Below are positions 11,543 through 27,184 of a stretch of 64,000 nucleotides of DNA, piece after piece. Under the pieces are notes generated by a model that worked only from the letters and a program-made list of their open reading frames with translations, searched no databases and was not told the origin of the DNA. How positions within the stretch are numbered: position 1 is the first letter of the stretch; each line of letters opens with the position of its first letter. This DNA comes from Arctopsyche grandis (lineage: Eukaryota > Arthropoda > Insecta > Trichoptera > Hydropsychidae): contig NC_135356.1 of assembly GCF_051622035.1 (NCBI RefSeq), positions 26,194,839 to 26,258,838 on the forward strand, in the 5' to 3' direction. The position numbers and the translations under genes are program-made.

Positions 11543-12064
11543 CTAATAATTCAGGGCAAGTCGGTGGTGAGGTGATTTGGTGACCAACAAGACAAGACCT
11601 TTAATAATACAATGTATAGTTATGTATATGTTGAACCAGATGTACAACAAGAGGTACAATCTTTCTCTGTCAAAAAGGCGCTTATTTAAAAAAGAAACAG
11701 CATATAGAATACATATTAGTAGACACCGTTAGTATTAGTACCGTGTAACAAAAATTAAAAAAGAGTAAAAAAAATTATAAAAATTTAAACAGAACCAAAT
11801 TTATAATTATATGTAGTAGATACATACATATATTATGTACATATGGGCTTTTAAAAGTTTACATCATCATCTGAATTTTTGGATCCAATTATGTATCTCC
11901 TAAACCACTCAACGGATTAGTTTGAAACTTTTTTTACATGTACATATGTACATATACCTATGTATAGACTTGCCATACGTCCCGTATTTCACTACTCGGT
12001 CCCGTATTTGTCCCGTTTTCTCCCTAAACTCTGCGTGAGAGAATCGGCGCAGTGAGGATCTAAA
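11543..12064. other. Non-coding flank shared by the Kelch blocks
   Basis: No gene is seen. 11543-11800 matches 33250-33515 in block B. 11815-11965 matches about 53231-53380 in block C. These matches define the left part of the duplicated unit. Confidence 0.55.
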
Positions 12065-13740
12065 TCTAAATATTCCCATGAATAAGCTTATCGCTTTTTG
12101 TGGAGATAATACGAACACTAACTTCGGAGGTCTAAACCGAGCTGGAGGAAATTATGTGTTTTTTAAACTGAATTCTTAATCGGAAAGTTATATTGAAGGC
12201 ATAGGATGTCCAGCACACGTTTTTCATAACACTCTATCAATAGCCGCTGATGTTTTGACTGTCGATGTTGAATCAATAGTCGTCAAGAAATTCAAGTACT
12301 GAAAAACTCAAAGGCTTTTGTGAATATGTTGGTGTTGCCTACCAAAACTTATTATCCTACGTTGGGACTAGGTGGTTATCACTTTTACCTACAATTGAAA
12401 GAATATTGAATCTGTGGTAGCCATTAAAATATTTTTTTGCTAATGAAGACAGACCAAAAGCCCTTAAAGATTTTTTTGATGATCCAATTAGTGAAGCCTA
12501 TTTTTGCTTCTTGAATTCACAGCTCAATACATTTGAATCTCAAATTAAAAAAATAGAAAAATCAAACATCACAGTCCTGGAAGTAAAGTCTTTATTAGAA
12601 GAGACAAAACGACATATGAGCAAGATAAAAAAATCTTGAATCTCTTAAAGCTTGATTCTGAAAACAATGCCAAAGTGGAAACTTTCGAAAAACAGACTGT
12701 CGATTTCTTTAACACTGCTGTGAAATACATTGATAAGTGGTCCCAATCATTCAAAAAAATTAATGCTTTCGATTGGATGACTCTCAAGCAAGTTCCTTAA
12801 TGGAGGGAAATAGAACGAACCGTTTAATATTTGCAAGTAAGGAACATCGATGTTGGAAACAATGAGCTTCTTTTCAACCAGTTCGTATATTTAAAAGATT
12901 ATTTAAATAAAAATAATACCAACGAAAACTGGGAGACAACGCTGAAATTGAGTATGGAAGAGAAATGGCTGAAGTTTTTTAGAGATACCAAGCATATTGA
13001 ACAGAAGTCATGTTTAATAAAACTATGTGAATATTTGCCATTCCAGCCCACAATGCCAATGTGGAGAGAATATTTTCGGATGAAAGAAATGAGCTGGCAG
13101 TTGAGACATTTTCATTATTATGAAAGTTATAATAATTAAAAATCCGTTGCTACTGACGGTGCTACGGCAACGACACCGAGGCTTTCTGGCATGCTTAAAA
13201 CAAGCTATACTGAATGTATTATTTGTTCATTGTGATCTTATTGAACGCTTATATAGCTCACTAGATTATGTCATTAGAGCAGTAAATAAAATCAAAAGGA
13301 ATGCCATAAATGAGAGATTATTTTTCACAAACTCAGATGTATCTATACCAGTACAGGGGCAATTTATTGAAATATCCAAAAATGAGGAACTAAAACCAGT
13401 GTTTGAACGAGGATCCCACAAATTCTTATTACAAAAACACTGTACATACTAGGATACAGAAATCTGCTCATAAAAATGACATATATATGTAAATTTACAT
13501 AGCTTAAATGCCAAATTTAACAAAACCAATTTGAAGCTGTAAGGTGATCAATGAAACTCAATAAAAGCTATAAGTAAAATATAATATCTGCGTTTGTTGG
13601 CAAAATTTTTCTATACAAACACTTTTGTATAGAAGAATGTTCTCCGTCTTCAAATCTTATAAAATTGCGAAAACGAGATGCTTCTTCCTATTTAGTATAA
13701 CGTGGATTTGGAGCAGTTATGAACCTCATCACTCATGAAA
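12065..13740 (+). pseudogene. hAT-type transposase relics, block A
   Basis: Two adjoining relics. 12065-13110 encodes, with several stops and frame breaks, a transposase containing FCGDNTNTNFGGLNRAGGN, then LSYVGTRWLSLLPTIERIL, a catalytic-core signature seen in insect hAT-like proteins. 13113-13740 encodes a second one (LYSSLDYVIRAVNKIKRNA ... NERLFFTNSDVSIP) ending in a damaged RGFGAVMNLITHE dimerisation motif. Block B has both and block C the second. No intact enzyme can be made. Confidence 0.65.
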
Positions 13741-14530
13741 TGCCAATTTTGTTGACCAGTACTTTTAACAATATTTTAATGCCCCCACCCCCCCCCCGTT
13801 GACTATTATCTGGATCCGTTAATGCCTTTGGAATTGAAGGAGCTCGTGTGAAAAGGAACGTTGTGTGTGTTCCTACATATGTATGTATGTACATACATTG
13901 TATGAGTTGAAAAGCGTTGGGTCGAGATTGGAGCTTTATCAACAGTCAACAATAAAGCTTATTGTTTCAAAGGTATTCGATAATAAAATTGATAAAACTT
14001 TAAGTTGATATTTAGCACGGCAAATATACTCATATGTAAATAAGGTGTTGAATTTCTGCGAGCGATGGTCTGGGTGACGTCAAAAATGTGCAATTTTTTA
14101 ATTCGCAACTAAAACTGCACACGCTGCAGACGCCATACATTATCATCTTACAATTCTTTACAAATAAAATGATTCATTTTGCTTAGTCGAAGATTACTCG
14201 TGCTTGAGGTGAGTTGTGTGCTCTTGCATATATTTTATAACGTTTATATTGTAGACCAGTATTCTTCAGAATACGTCAAAATTCAAGTCCATAATATAAA
14301 ATGATAAATCGATAAAAAGTAATACAGAATTTCATGTTTTCTTATATTTTTTTTACGTGTTTCTTAAAAAAGCTCGAAAATTGTTTGTAAACGCTCCCAT
14401 TTCAAGCTTTTAACAAATCATTTCGGTAAAACGTTTAAGCCACTTTAAATTTTATATTCGCTATATTTTTATAAACGCTCCTTATACTACTAAAATACGT
14501 GTATTATATGTAAATATCGTTTCATTTCAC
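13741..14530 (+). promoter_or_regulatory. Conserved Kelch upstream region with possible non-coding first exon (block A)
   Basis: This stretch is retained in all three blocks (35440-35960 in B, with a deletion; 54790-55500 in C). It contains GCTTGAG followed by a consensus splice donor GTGAGT at 14209 (B 35844, C 55181), preceded by a conserved stretch around TTGCTTAGTCGAAGATT. That could be a 5' untranslated exon. No BTB-coding sequence is found here. Transcription is inference only. Confidence 0.35.
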
Positions 14531-14533
14531 GGA

Positions 14534-14767
14534 ATGGTGAATTATTCGATGAGAGATACATACATAGTTTTTCGGAGGGATCGTTGCAGCAGAGGCGGGG
14601 GAGTTCTTCTGGTTCTACGAGCTGTTAGTGTTCAATCTGTTTGCCTTTTTGATCAGCTCAATACCATCGGTGAACATGTTTGGGTTGATATTCGCCTAAA
14701 TAATTTTTCTCTTTTAATATGCGTTTTATATTTTCCTCCCAGTGAATCACCTCATATAATTAGTTAA
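14534..14767 (+). pseudogene. LINE endonuclease fragment upstream of Kelch A
   Basis: 78 codons reading FRRDRCSRGGGVLLVLRA and then EHVWVDIRLNNFSLLICVLY, which matches the N-terminal half of LINE apurinic-type endonucleases. Only part of the domain is present. At about 14811 an 18-bp segment coding for the GDFN motif is missing compared with block C (about 55943-55960). It is present in all three blocks in the same orientation as the Kelch gene. Confidence 0.7.
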
Positions 14768-14935
14768 TTTTTTTCAAACTTGCAAAAGATCTTAAGTTTT
14801 TTGGCTGGCGGGAGGGTTAATTCTAGGAGTTTGAGTAATGAATTAATTTTTATTCCCGAATTATTAAATATGTATTTGTGTATATATTTGCAAATGTGTG
14901 TACGTGTATGTATATTTTTGTGTATATGTAATTAT

Positions 14936-15008
14936 TATTGGCCAGGAAGGCCCATGGGGTTTACCTGCTAGGCCTTCCTGGTATAAATATATAAATAAAT
15001 AAATAAAT
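14936..15008 (+). repeat. Retroposon 3' hairpin and TAAA tail, block A
   Basis: CCAGGAAGGC (14942-14951) and GCCTTCCTGG (14972-14981) are perfect inverted arms, followed by a TAAATA/AATA tail to about 15008. It probably ends the LINE-derived insertion whose endonuclease piece starts at 14534, about 107 bases before the Kelch ATG. Confidence 0.65.
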
Positions 15009-15114
15009 TTCGATAATCGTTGATAAATGATTTTGTTTTTCGGTAAGTGGATGCACACTTCACGAAATTAACTGTTGCATATTGGACATCGACGAGATTC
15101 GCCTGAACCAAGCT

Positions 15115-19369
<4,255 letters not shown>

Positions 19370-19506
19370 TATTTTTGTAACAAGTATACAATACAGTAAG
19401 AAACTTAGAATATGCTATCCAAGTCTATAAGCTAATTGCCCTTCACATTTTAAATCTAAGTTCTGAGTGTATTAGTATTATAACATTAAAGCGTTTGGAT
19501 AATTTT

Positions 19507-19517
19507 AATAAAATAAA
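19507..19517 (+). terminator. Polyadenylation signals of Kelch A
   Basis: Two overlapping AATAAA hexamers, about 140 bases after the stop codon. Equivalents are at 40910-40920 (B) and 63430-63435 (C). Confidence 0.6.
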
Positions 19518-19519
19518 GA

Positions 19520-20216
19520 ATGTATGACCGAAAAATGTAGAAAGTAATAATGCGATTTTTGAACGTAAGCGGTGAGGACGGATGAGTATTATGAATGTAT
19601 TACGTAATATTATGCTAAGCATATTTAACATAACAGAATACATATTTTGTTTCTAACATTCCAAAGTAAGGCCCATCCAAGATAAGACCCTCCCAAGAAA
19701 TTTTTCTGTAGAATGATTGGTCCATCTTCTTTTAAATAAACATAGCTTAAGATTTTTGATCTACGGGACTACTGATGCCACCGTAAAATTTAACATACAT
19801 TTATGATTCCATATTTACCATTAAGTTTTTAGTCATAATTTTTCATATTGATATGATTCAATGACATCTTCACTCTTATTATATTGATGTTGTTATTCTT
19901 ATTTAATATTTGCTTGCTATTGTATTCAAGTGAGTGTTACATGCAATTAGCAATTTAAAAAATTAAGACTTTATAGGTAAGACCTATACAAGGTGATGTT
20001 ATCTTGTAAAATCTTTAAACTATCGAAATAAAAATACTTTTCTTGAATTAATGAGTTTTATTTAAAATTTGATTATAACAAGATATGTATCTCTACTGCG
20101 GTGACTAGCTACATTTAGGATGTTCATAATAAAGCTGACCGGAAAAGTCTTTATTAGGCCGTATCGAAAGACACGAATTTTGGATTTTCATTGATGGAAC
20201 TGGTGGAAAACGTGCG
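19520..20216. other. Non-coding Kelch 3' flank
   Basis: No gene or known repeat recognised. The sequence is well conserved with 40925-41609 in B, and partly with 63440-64000 in C. Further AATAAA-like motifs occur near 20026. Confidence 0.45.
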
Positions 20217-20820
20217 TCAAGAAAACGTAAAATCAAAATTTTCATCGTTTATCTCAACAAAAATTTTGATAAAGTCGGTAGATACATATTGTAGCTGTCG
20301 ACCTGAAATCAATCCACATGATTGTAAATTACATTAATTATATGATTTATAATATTGTAAATAGATATGAAATGGGCTTACTGTTCGGTTGGTCTGGATG
20401 TAGCAACATTTGCAAGAGGCCAACAACAGACTCTAATCTGATCGTCCAATTGGCCAGACATCGGGAGGATCGCCAATCCACATAAAAGTAAAGTGTTATA
20501 TGTATAAATATAAAGTGCTTCGTATATAGCCATATATAAATGTACATAATAAAGCGGATTGACTTACGATTCGGCCACTCACTAGAAGTGCGGCGAAATT
20601 TCCAGAGACCGAGTTGATAAGATCGTGTGGCGAAGTTTCAGTGTGCGAATTCGTCAATTCTGTCGTGTAAACCTAGAATACATATTTTCTGTCTAGATGT
20701 ATTTACTATGATGGCAACCTGATGGTGTGTTTTACTCATCGCGTTTTCTTTTGGACTCTTTGCATACAAGTGTCGAAGGAATTTCCATGGCAAGAAAGAA
20801 GATGAAGACATCTTATGCAA
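20217..20820 (-). CDS. Small unidentified spliced host gene, copy A
   Basis: Not recognised as a known family. On the minus strand an ATG near 20820 opens MSSSSFLPWKFLRHLYAKSP. After a short intron (34-46 nt, acceptor TTCTAG) a segment reads HDLINSVSGNFAALLVSG. A further segment reads LESVVGLLQMLLHPDQPN. A clear donor (GTAAGC, ending the exon at 20382) and acceptor (TTTCAG, exon from 20302) then lead to RQLQYVSTDFIKIFVEIND and a stop at 20217. The junction between the second and third coding parts is uncertain. Block B has the same gene. Both copies sit tail-to-tail with the Kelch gene. Confidence 0.4.
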
Positions 20821-20829
20821 TTATTATTA

Positions 20830-21607
20830 TTAAAATACTAATTCACTTTCACTCCACCACGAGCCTATAAACGTCAAACGTAAACTGTCACTTTGACATT
20901 TCTGCACAGATATACTAGTAATATCCACAAATCCGACCATTATTTTCTCACTATATTTTTATTTTGCCATTATAAATAGACAATCAAAATTGTTTGCATT
21001 GATTTGATAATTTTTAGTACGGATATTTGTTTAATTGAAATTGTGGTGGCTCTACGATATGGTCGAGGGTAATTGGATTATTAGTTACATTGCGATGGTC
21101 ACAAAGACAATTTTTGCTATGAAACCGCGAATGTGGAATATTTGGCACTCGAGTTTTCGTTAGTATGATGGACTTTTCGGCTGCCAGATGTTCCGTAATA
21201 GAGATTTAAGTGACTTTTGGGGGAGCGCTTTGTGACCAATGATCACCCAACCATGGTGGAGTTTCGGTCACCATCCTGCGAGTTGGGACTAACTCGGCCA
21301 TGTTGGTTCGTTGCTCCTTTACTTTCGATAAATGCCGAGTTTACAGACGAGGTGGACCTTCTCGGCTCACTTGCCGCTGGTAGTGGACCCGCTGGCCACT
21401 GTCATTGGCTGCTGTGTGAGAGTACTCGAGTATTGCCGTGCCGTGATTAAAACGGTGCGCAATTATTATACGTACCTATACAGTTTATTAACAACAAGAC
21501 ATTTACCGATATACTTATTACGTTTAAAATTATCATAAAACGAAAAATGACGCCTTTTGAACTAAGCATCTTTTTAAATTCAAATTATAAAAATAAAAAT
21601 ATTGTTA
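20830..21607. other. Intergenic, block-shared
   Basis: Nearly identical to 42225-42998. Around 21040 the sequence GGTGGCTCTACGATATGGTC resembles 850-875 at the left end of the window, suggesting an old shared mobile element. No convincing gene is present; open frames across 21217-21450 lack any known domain. Confidence 0.4.
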
Positions 21608-21677
21608 TGGGGACTGGCTAGAGTTGTGTTGTATCTCATAACCAGCCACCATGTTGTTTTGAGACAGATTCGTCTCA
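21608..21677 (-). mobile_element. LTR-like remnant, block A (truncated)
   Basis: Starts TTATGGGGACTGGCTAG like 1515 and 42999, and is cut off after GACAGATTCGTCT. Confidence 0.4.
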
Positions 21678-21783
21678 AAAAAAAAGTAAAAAGGAGATTG
21701 TGTAGTTCTTAACGACTCAATAATAACAAATAAATCATAGTCAAAAAAGTATATTTAATTCGACAAAAATAATGATCTACATA
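21678..21783 (-). repeat. Inverted copy of a dispersed repeat
   Basis: Reverse complement of about 6640-6745 (for example GTCGTTAAGAACTACACAATC, read in part). It replaces the LTR interior and the LTR/LINE boundary found in blocks 0 and B. Confidence 0.6.
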
Positions 21784-22090
21784 AGTGGCTGGAATCGACT
21801 AAGCCCTCAACATGAGGCCACCACCCCCCCCACCCCAACGAATACAGTCTAAGAGACCCTTTCGTCGGAGAACGAGACGGTTGTTCATGAATATCGCACA
21901 AGAACAACCGCACATCACTGTTCTAATAAAAAAACCGCACTGTATATAACCAAGTACAAAATAAACAACAACGCATGAACACATAAAGCGCGCATGCGTT
22001 AGGAAAAAATACCTGAAATGCGCCGTGCGAAAGCACGCACACCTCAAGTAAAAATACATGTATGTATGTATGTTTATGTGTGCATAAGCA

Positions 22091-22129
<39 letters not shown>

Positions 22130-23705
22130 CACAAATACATATATACACTTAAACAGCAAACGCACACTCACACACACACATAACACACACACACACTCAC
22201 ACTCACACACACAAATAAAAATCAACTCATAAATGCTTTTGCAATCAAGTGGAGTAGTAACATTCAGGGGAACACAGCTTCCCAAAGCATTCCGCGAAGT
22301 TTTCGAAAGCTCTAAACGATGCTTTATTCATTATTAGATCCCCATGATGCAGGGGGCCAATGAGAGAACCCCTGATGCTGTCCAGCAAAACCCTCCTCTC
22401 AGTCTCCGTCCCAGGAGAGGACCACAGAATGTGATCTGCATCCTGCTCCGGAAAAGAACACGGACAAAAGGACTCAGATACCAAGCCCATAGATGCGAGC
22501 TTGCCGTTAAAGTGGCCATGACCAGTCAAAAATTGACTGGTCCAAAACTGGGCGATAGCAAATCACGCTCAAGGCGCGAAGTGACCCTCAGAAAAAACAA
22601 ATCTACCTTTGGAGGAACAATCCCATCTAAGTTGCCAAGCCAAAATAGCACAATTTAAAATATCAGACTTCAAAATTCGCCAGAATTGTGGGTCATCGCA
22701 CTGTGATTGATAAGGAGTACGGAAAAAGACACCCAAGACGGTAGCATCTAACCTAAGAACGAAGTTTTTCCCGAGCAGCTCTTATTTGGACGATCAAGTC
22801 AAGTGGAAATGTACTCGCAAGAATCTGTAGTGAGTCTGTAGACGCAGTGCGATAAGCCTGGGTAAGAGCGATCAGAGGAAAACGATGACCACTATTTAAT
22901 GTACGACAGACCGTCTTTAATTCGACATGATTACTCCAAATGCTAGATGCATGCGTCAAAGAGTTCACAAACACAGCATCGAACACCAAGCGTTTGTCAT
23001 GAAAACCTAAACCCCATGAGCGACCACAGAGACCACCAATACGACCAAAGGAAACCTTAGCATTATCTAATGTTCTCCCAATATGACCATTGAATGAAAG
23101 CCTGACATCGAGAACAACACCCAAATAAGTGGACTCATTGACAAATTTGATCTTATAGTCTCTGAGGTTGATATTAGGGGCTCTAACAAGAGAACCCTTT
23201 GTTAATAAGCACTTGGACTTAGAGGGCGAGAAAGAAAGTTTGTTAATTATGGCCCAATTGTCTAGAAGGTGAAGTGCCGCAGTAGCTTTCAATTCCAGCT
23301 CAACACGGGGCTTTGCGTGCGTTAATAACACGATGTTATCAGCGTACGCAACCAACCTGCAACCCTCCGGTAAATTGATTGTAAAAAGGTCATTGACGAG
23401 AATGTTCTAAAGGATAGGTCCCCAAACGGAGCCCTGTGGACATCCAATAGAGAGATCCCTGAAACTAACCTGTCCACCGAGTTCGAAAACCAATTTCCTA
23501 TCCGACAAGTAACTCTGCAGTAAGCATCGTTAATTCGGATGTAGTCCCAGCAGACGCAACTTGATCAATAACATGGGCCATCAGACATTATTAAACGCTC
23601 CAGCAACGTCCAACAAAACAACAACTACATACTTGAATAAAGAGTCCGAAGACTCCCTCAAGACACAGCGAATTGCATCAACAGTAGACTTGCCCGATCT
23701 AAATC
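21784..23705 (-). pseudogene. R1-like LINE copy A, 5'-truncated
   Basis: The minus strand holds the 3' UTR with a CA tract, the ORF2 C-terminus with the Cys-rich cluster (22245-22529), and reverse transcriptase (22753-23355), with frame breaks. The catalytic box reads YADN instead of YADD, so this copy is dead. At about 23700-23708 the LINE sequence (RSGKSTVDAIRCVLRES) is joined to Ty3/gypsy RT. The same LINE runs on in block B, so 23.7 kb is the duplication breakpoint. Confidence 0.78.
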
Positions 23706-23908
23706 GAAATTCCCTCGGCTGACACTCGGTGTCCCAGAAATTCGACCTCGCGGCAGCACAATCGACACTTGTCTGCATTCAATTTAAGGCCGGCTGCCTG
23801 TATCCGTTCGAACACATTGTTTAAATGCACCAAGTGTTCGTTGTAAGTTTTGCTGTGCACGATAATGTCGTCTAGATACACGAGGACATTGCTTATGTCA
23901 CCGACCAC
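23706..23908 (-). pseudogene. Ty3/gypsy reverse transcriptase, catalytic part (truncated)
   Basis: Encodes VLVYLDDIIVHSKTYNEHL, in which YLDD is the RT catalytic box, and then CREVEFLGHRVSAEG, the RT thumb, before the junction. It is in a different frame from the upstream palm (23893-24588). Confidence 0.85.
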
Positions 23909-24588
23909 TTTTTCATTAACCGTACGAACGTCGCTGGCGCGTTACACAACCCGAATGGCATCACTTTGAACTGAAACAGACCGAACTCTGTTACGAACGC
24001 TGTCTTCTCGCGGTCTTCCGGGGCGACCGGTAACTGCCAGAATCCGCTCTGCAGATCCAGTGTGCTGAAGTAGCTCGCTCCGTTCAACTGGTCGAAAGTG
24101 TCGTCGATCCTCGGGATGGGGTGTGAATCTATTTTGGTGACGGTGTTCAGTTTCCGGTAGTCCACGCACATCCTTAGCGACCCGTCCTTTTTGGCGACCG
24201 GAACTACCGGTGACGCCCACGGCCCGTGCCCCGGTTCTATCGCGCCCTGCTTCAGTAAGTCGTCGATCATAGCGCGTACTTCCTCTTTCCGTGCTAGCGG
24301 TATCCGTCTCGGCGGCTGTTTCATCGGCTTCGCGTCTCCCACGTCGATGGTGTGGACCGCCTTGGTGGTCCTTCCTTGGTCCTTCTCGTCCCGGGGAACG
24401 CTTTCCGATTTTCCCGAATCATGGTCATGGCAAAATATCGGCCCTCTCGAGTAACGCCGTGATCTTCGGGTGGGGTACTTCCCCGCGGATGCTCTTGACA
24501 GCAGGTGCGTTTTTCTTCCCTTTCTCGCGTTGAACGCCCCTGATGATACACTTCTCCTCTCCACCCAACTCGAACGTAGCTCGGACAT
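23893..24588 (-). pseudogene. Ty3/gypsy RT fingers and palm
   Basis: Contains the canonical gypsy series GAIEPGHGPWASPVVPVAKK, DGSLRMCVDYRKLN and FSTLDLQSGFWQLPV, then FGLFQFKVMPFGLCNAPATF. This is the palm with the first catalytic Asp (LDLQSG). The end is frameshifted relative to the YLDD portion. Confidence 0.88.
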
Positions 24589-24961
24589 GTCTCAGTGCGT
24601 CCAGTCCCAACAATATGGGATCCTGGATATCCGCCACCGCTACGTTCCACGGAAACTTTTCGCCCTGCAGATTAAGGGTCACCCGTATCCATCGGTGGAT
24701 CTTGATGGTTTGGCCCGCTGCTTGCCGCGCTCTGCTGTAATGGCCCTTCACGACGGTGTAATCCTTAGGAGAGATCTTCGCGAACAGTTCCGGGTTGATC
24801 ACCGTGATGCACGCCCCGGTGTCCCCCACCATTCGAAACGGCACCCCTCCAATCTCTCCTTTCACGACAAACGAGCCGGCCGTGCCGCTGGCGTCCAGTT
24901 TGTTCACTCCGGGTGTTTTGCGTGCACCGGTGATCGGTCTGACCCGTAACAGGCCGATCAC
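24425..24961 (-). CDS. Ty3/gypsy aspartic protease
   Basis: The frame opens at a GTG overlapping the gag stop, in a shifted frame. FRMVGDTGACITVINPELF carries the retropepsin Asp-Thr-Gly active site, and PILLGLDALRH is the second conserved retropepsin motif. In a live element it would process the Gag-Pol polyprotein inside the particle. The frame ends before RT. Confidence 0.8.
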   Translation of the reverse strand: MIGLLRVRPITGARKTPGVNKLDASGTAGSFVVKGEIGGVPFRMVGDTGACITVINPELFAKISPKDYTVVKGHYSRARQAAGQTIKIHRWIRVTLNLQGEKFPWNVAVADIQDPILLGLDALRHVRATFELGGEEKCIIRGVQREKGKKNAPAVKSIRGEVPHPKITALLERADILP

Positions 24962-25983
24962 TGCTCGTTTCCCGAAGCCGCCTCCTCGTCGTCGTCTTCA
25001 TCCTCGTCGTTCGTTGGCTCCAGCTTCCAGACCCTCTTCTTACGGCACAACCGGCTAATGTGTCCCGTTTGTCCGCAGTTCCAGCACGTTGGAGTGGTAG
25101 TGGCTGGTCGCGCTGTCTGGTCCGATGACACCCATCGTGGGGGTCGCACGGCCGGTCGAGATGGTCTGAACGCTCCCGCGTCGGGACGTACTGTTCTCGA
25201 CATTGGTTGTGCCGACCGTTGTTCCTTCGCTTCGAATATGATGGCTTGTCGTGTTGCGTCGGCTCTGGTTATCACGTCCGCTGTAGTCGGGGTGATCCGG
25301 AGCGCGCCAAGTTTGGCCCGTAGACTGGGGTACGTGAAGGAGTTCGCCGCTATGCACACGGTCATGCGTTCGACTGCTTCGGCGTTCGTGTGGACGCCCT
25401 CCAGCATGTCTTCGCAGAGGGCTCGTATCGCATCTACGTGGTCTGCGGCTGGTTCTTCCGCACTCCATCTTCTCTGCTCCGCTGCCGCATGGCATGCAAT
25501 CGGTGTGCCCTGCTGTCGTCTGAAGCGCTGTGCCAGCTCTTCCGTCAATTCGTCGTAGCTCAGCGTCGATGGCAGCTGACTGGCGAAAATGGTGGCCGCA
25601 CCTCGGAGTTGGCAGCACAGTCGGTCCTCCAGGTTCGTCGTCTCCTTGTTCAGCCGTGCAGCAAACTCGAAGTGGTTAAGGAAGTCCTTCCACCGTTCAG
25701 TACCGTCGAACGTGGTGTAGTCGTACCGGTGGGAATGTTGCCGCACCCCGTACCTGTCTCGCTGTGTGGTCCGCCTGTCCTCGTAACATACCTCTGCTCT
25801 CCTCGGTGATTCTGGATGTACGTCGGCTTTCGGCTGCGTTGGTGTCGCAGACTTCTCCCAGGACTGCAAAAACGTGGCGAAGGTGTTTTGCAGGGACTGG
25901 ACCTGCTCTTGGCAGCTCGCCATTCCCTGGCTTAGCTCCTTGTAGCTCGGCTCCGGTGTCCTTGGAACCTGGCTCCTCGACAC
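24958..25983 (-). CDS. Ty3/gypsy Gag
   Basis: 341 residues. An N-terminal coiled-coil-like stretch (QEQVQSLQNTFATFLQSWE) is followed by a capsid-like region (FDGTERWKDFLNHFEFAARL, then LAQRFRRQQGTPI). A single CCHC zinc knuckle CWNCGQTGHISRLC lies near the C-terminus, followed by an acidic tail. Gag forms the particle and packages RNA. The true start may lie further upstream: the primer site is at 26193 and the open leader carries Glu/Gly-rich repeats, in another frame. Confidence 0.85.
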   Translation of the reverse strand: MSRSQVPRTPEPSYKELSQGMASCQEQVQSLQNTFATFLQSWEKSATPTQPKADVHPESPRRAEVCYEDRRTTQRDRYGVRQHSHRYDYTTFDGTERWKDFLNHFEFAARLNKETTNLEDRLCCQLRGAATIFASQLPSTLSYDELTEELAQRFRRQQGTPIACHAAAEQRRWSAEEPAADHVDAIRALCEDMLEGVHTNAEAVERMTVCIAANSFTYPSLRAKLGALRITPTTADVITRADATRQAIIFEAKEQRSAQPMSRTVRPDAGAFRPSRPAVRPPRWVSSDQTARPATTTPTCWNCGQTGHISRLCRKKRVWKLEPTNDEDEDDDEEAASGNEQ

Positions 25984-26194
25984 CCGGCTCCTCAGCTCCT
26001 CCCGACTCCTCGACTCCTCCCGGCTCCTCGGCTCCTCCGTGTTCCCGGCTCCTTCCGTCTCCGTCCTCCGTTGCTCGGCTCCCCAGGGCTTTGTTCTCGA
26101 TTCGGCTCCATTTCTTCCGGAAGCGATGAAGATCCTGAATCCGCACCTTTGTGGCTCCTTGTCTCAACCATGTAGATCCCACTTCTGACACCAG

Positions 26195-27184
<990 letters not shown>

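Noticed and set aside
14040-14210. A hidden BTB exon in the conserved upstream region
   Set aside because: I looked for BTB landmarks (Asp-Val after the start, His-Arg-Ala-Val-Leu core) in all frames of the three conserved upstream regions and saw none.
21784-23705. A site-specific R1 insertion in 28S rDNA
   Set aside because: No rDNA-like sequence flanks any of the three copies; only the protein style is R1-like.
24191-25809. Plus-strand open frames of up to 166 codons across the gypsy region
   Set aside because: Shadow frames of GC-rich gag-pol on the minus strand; no domain recognised.
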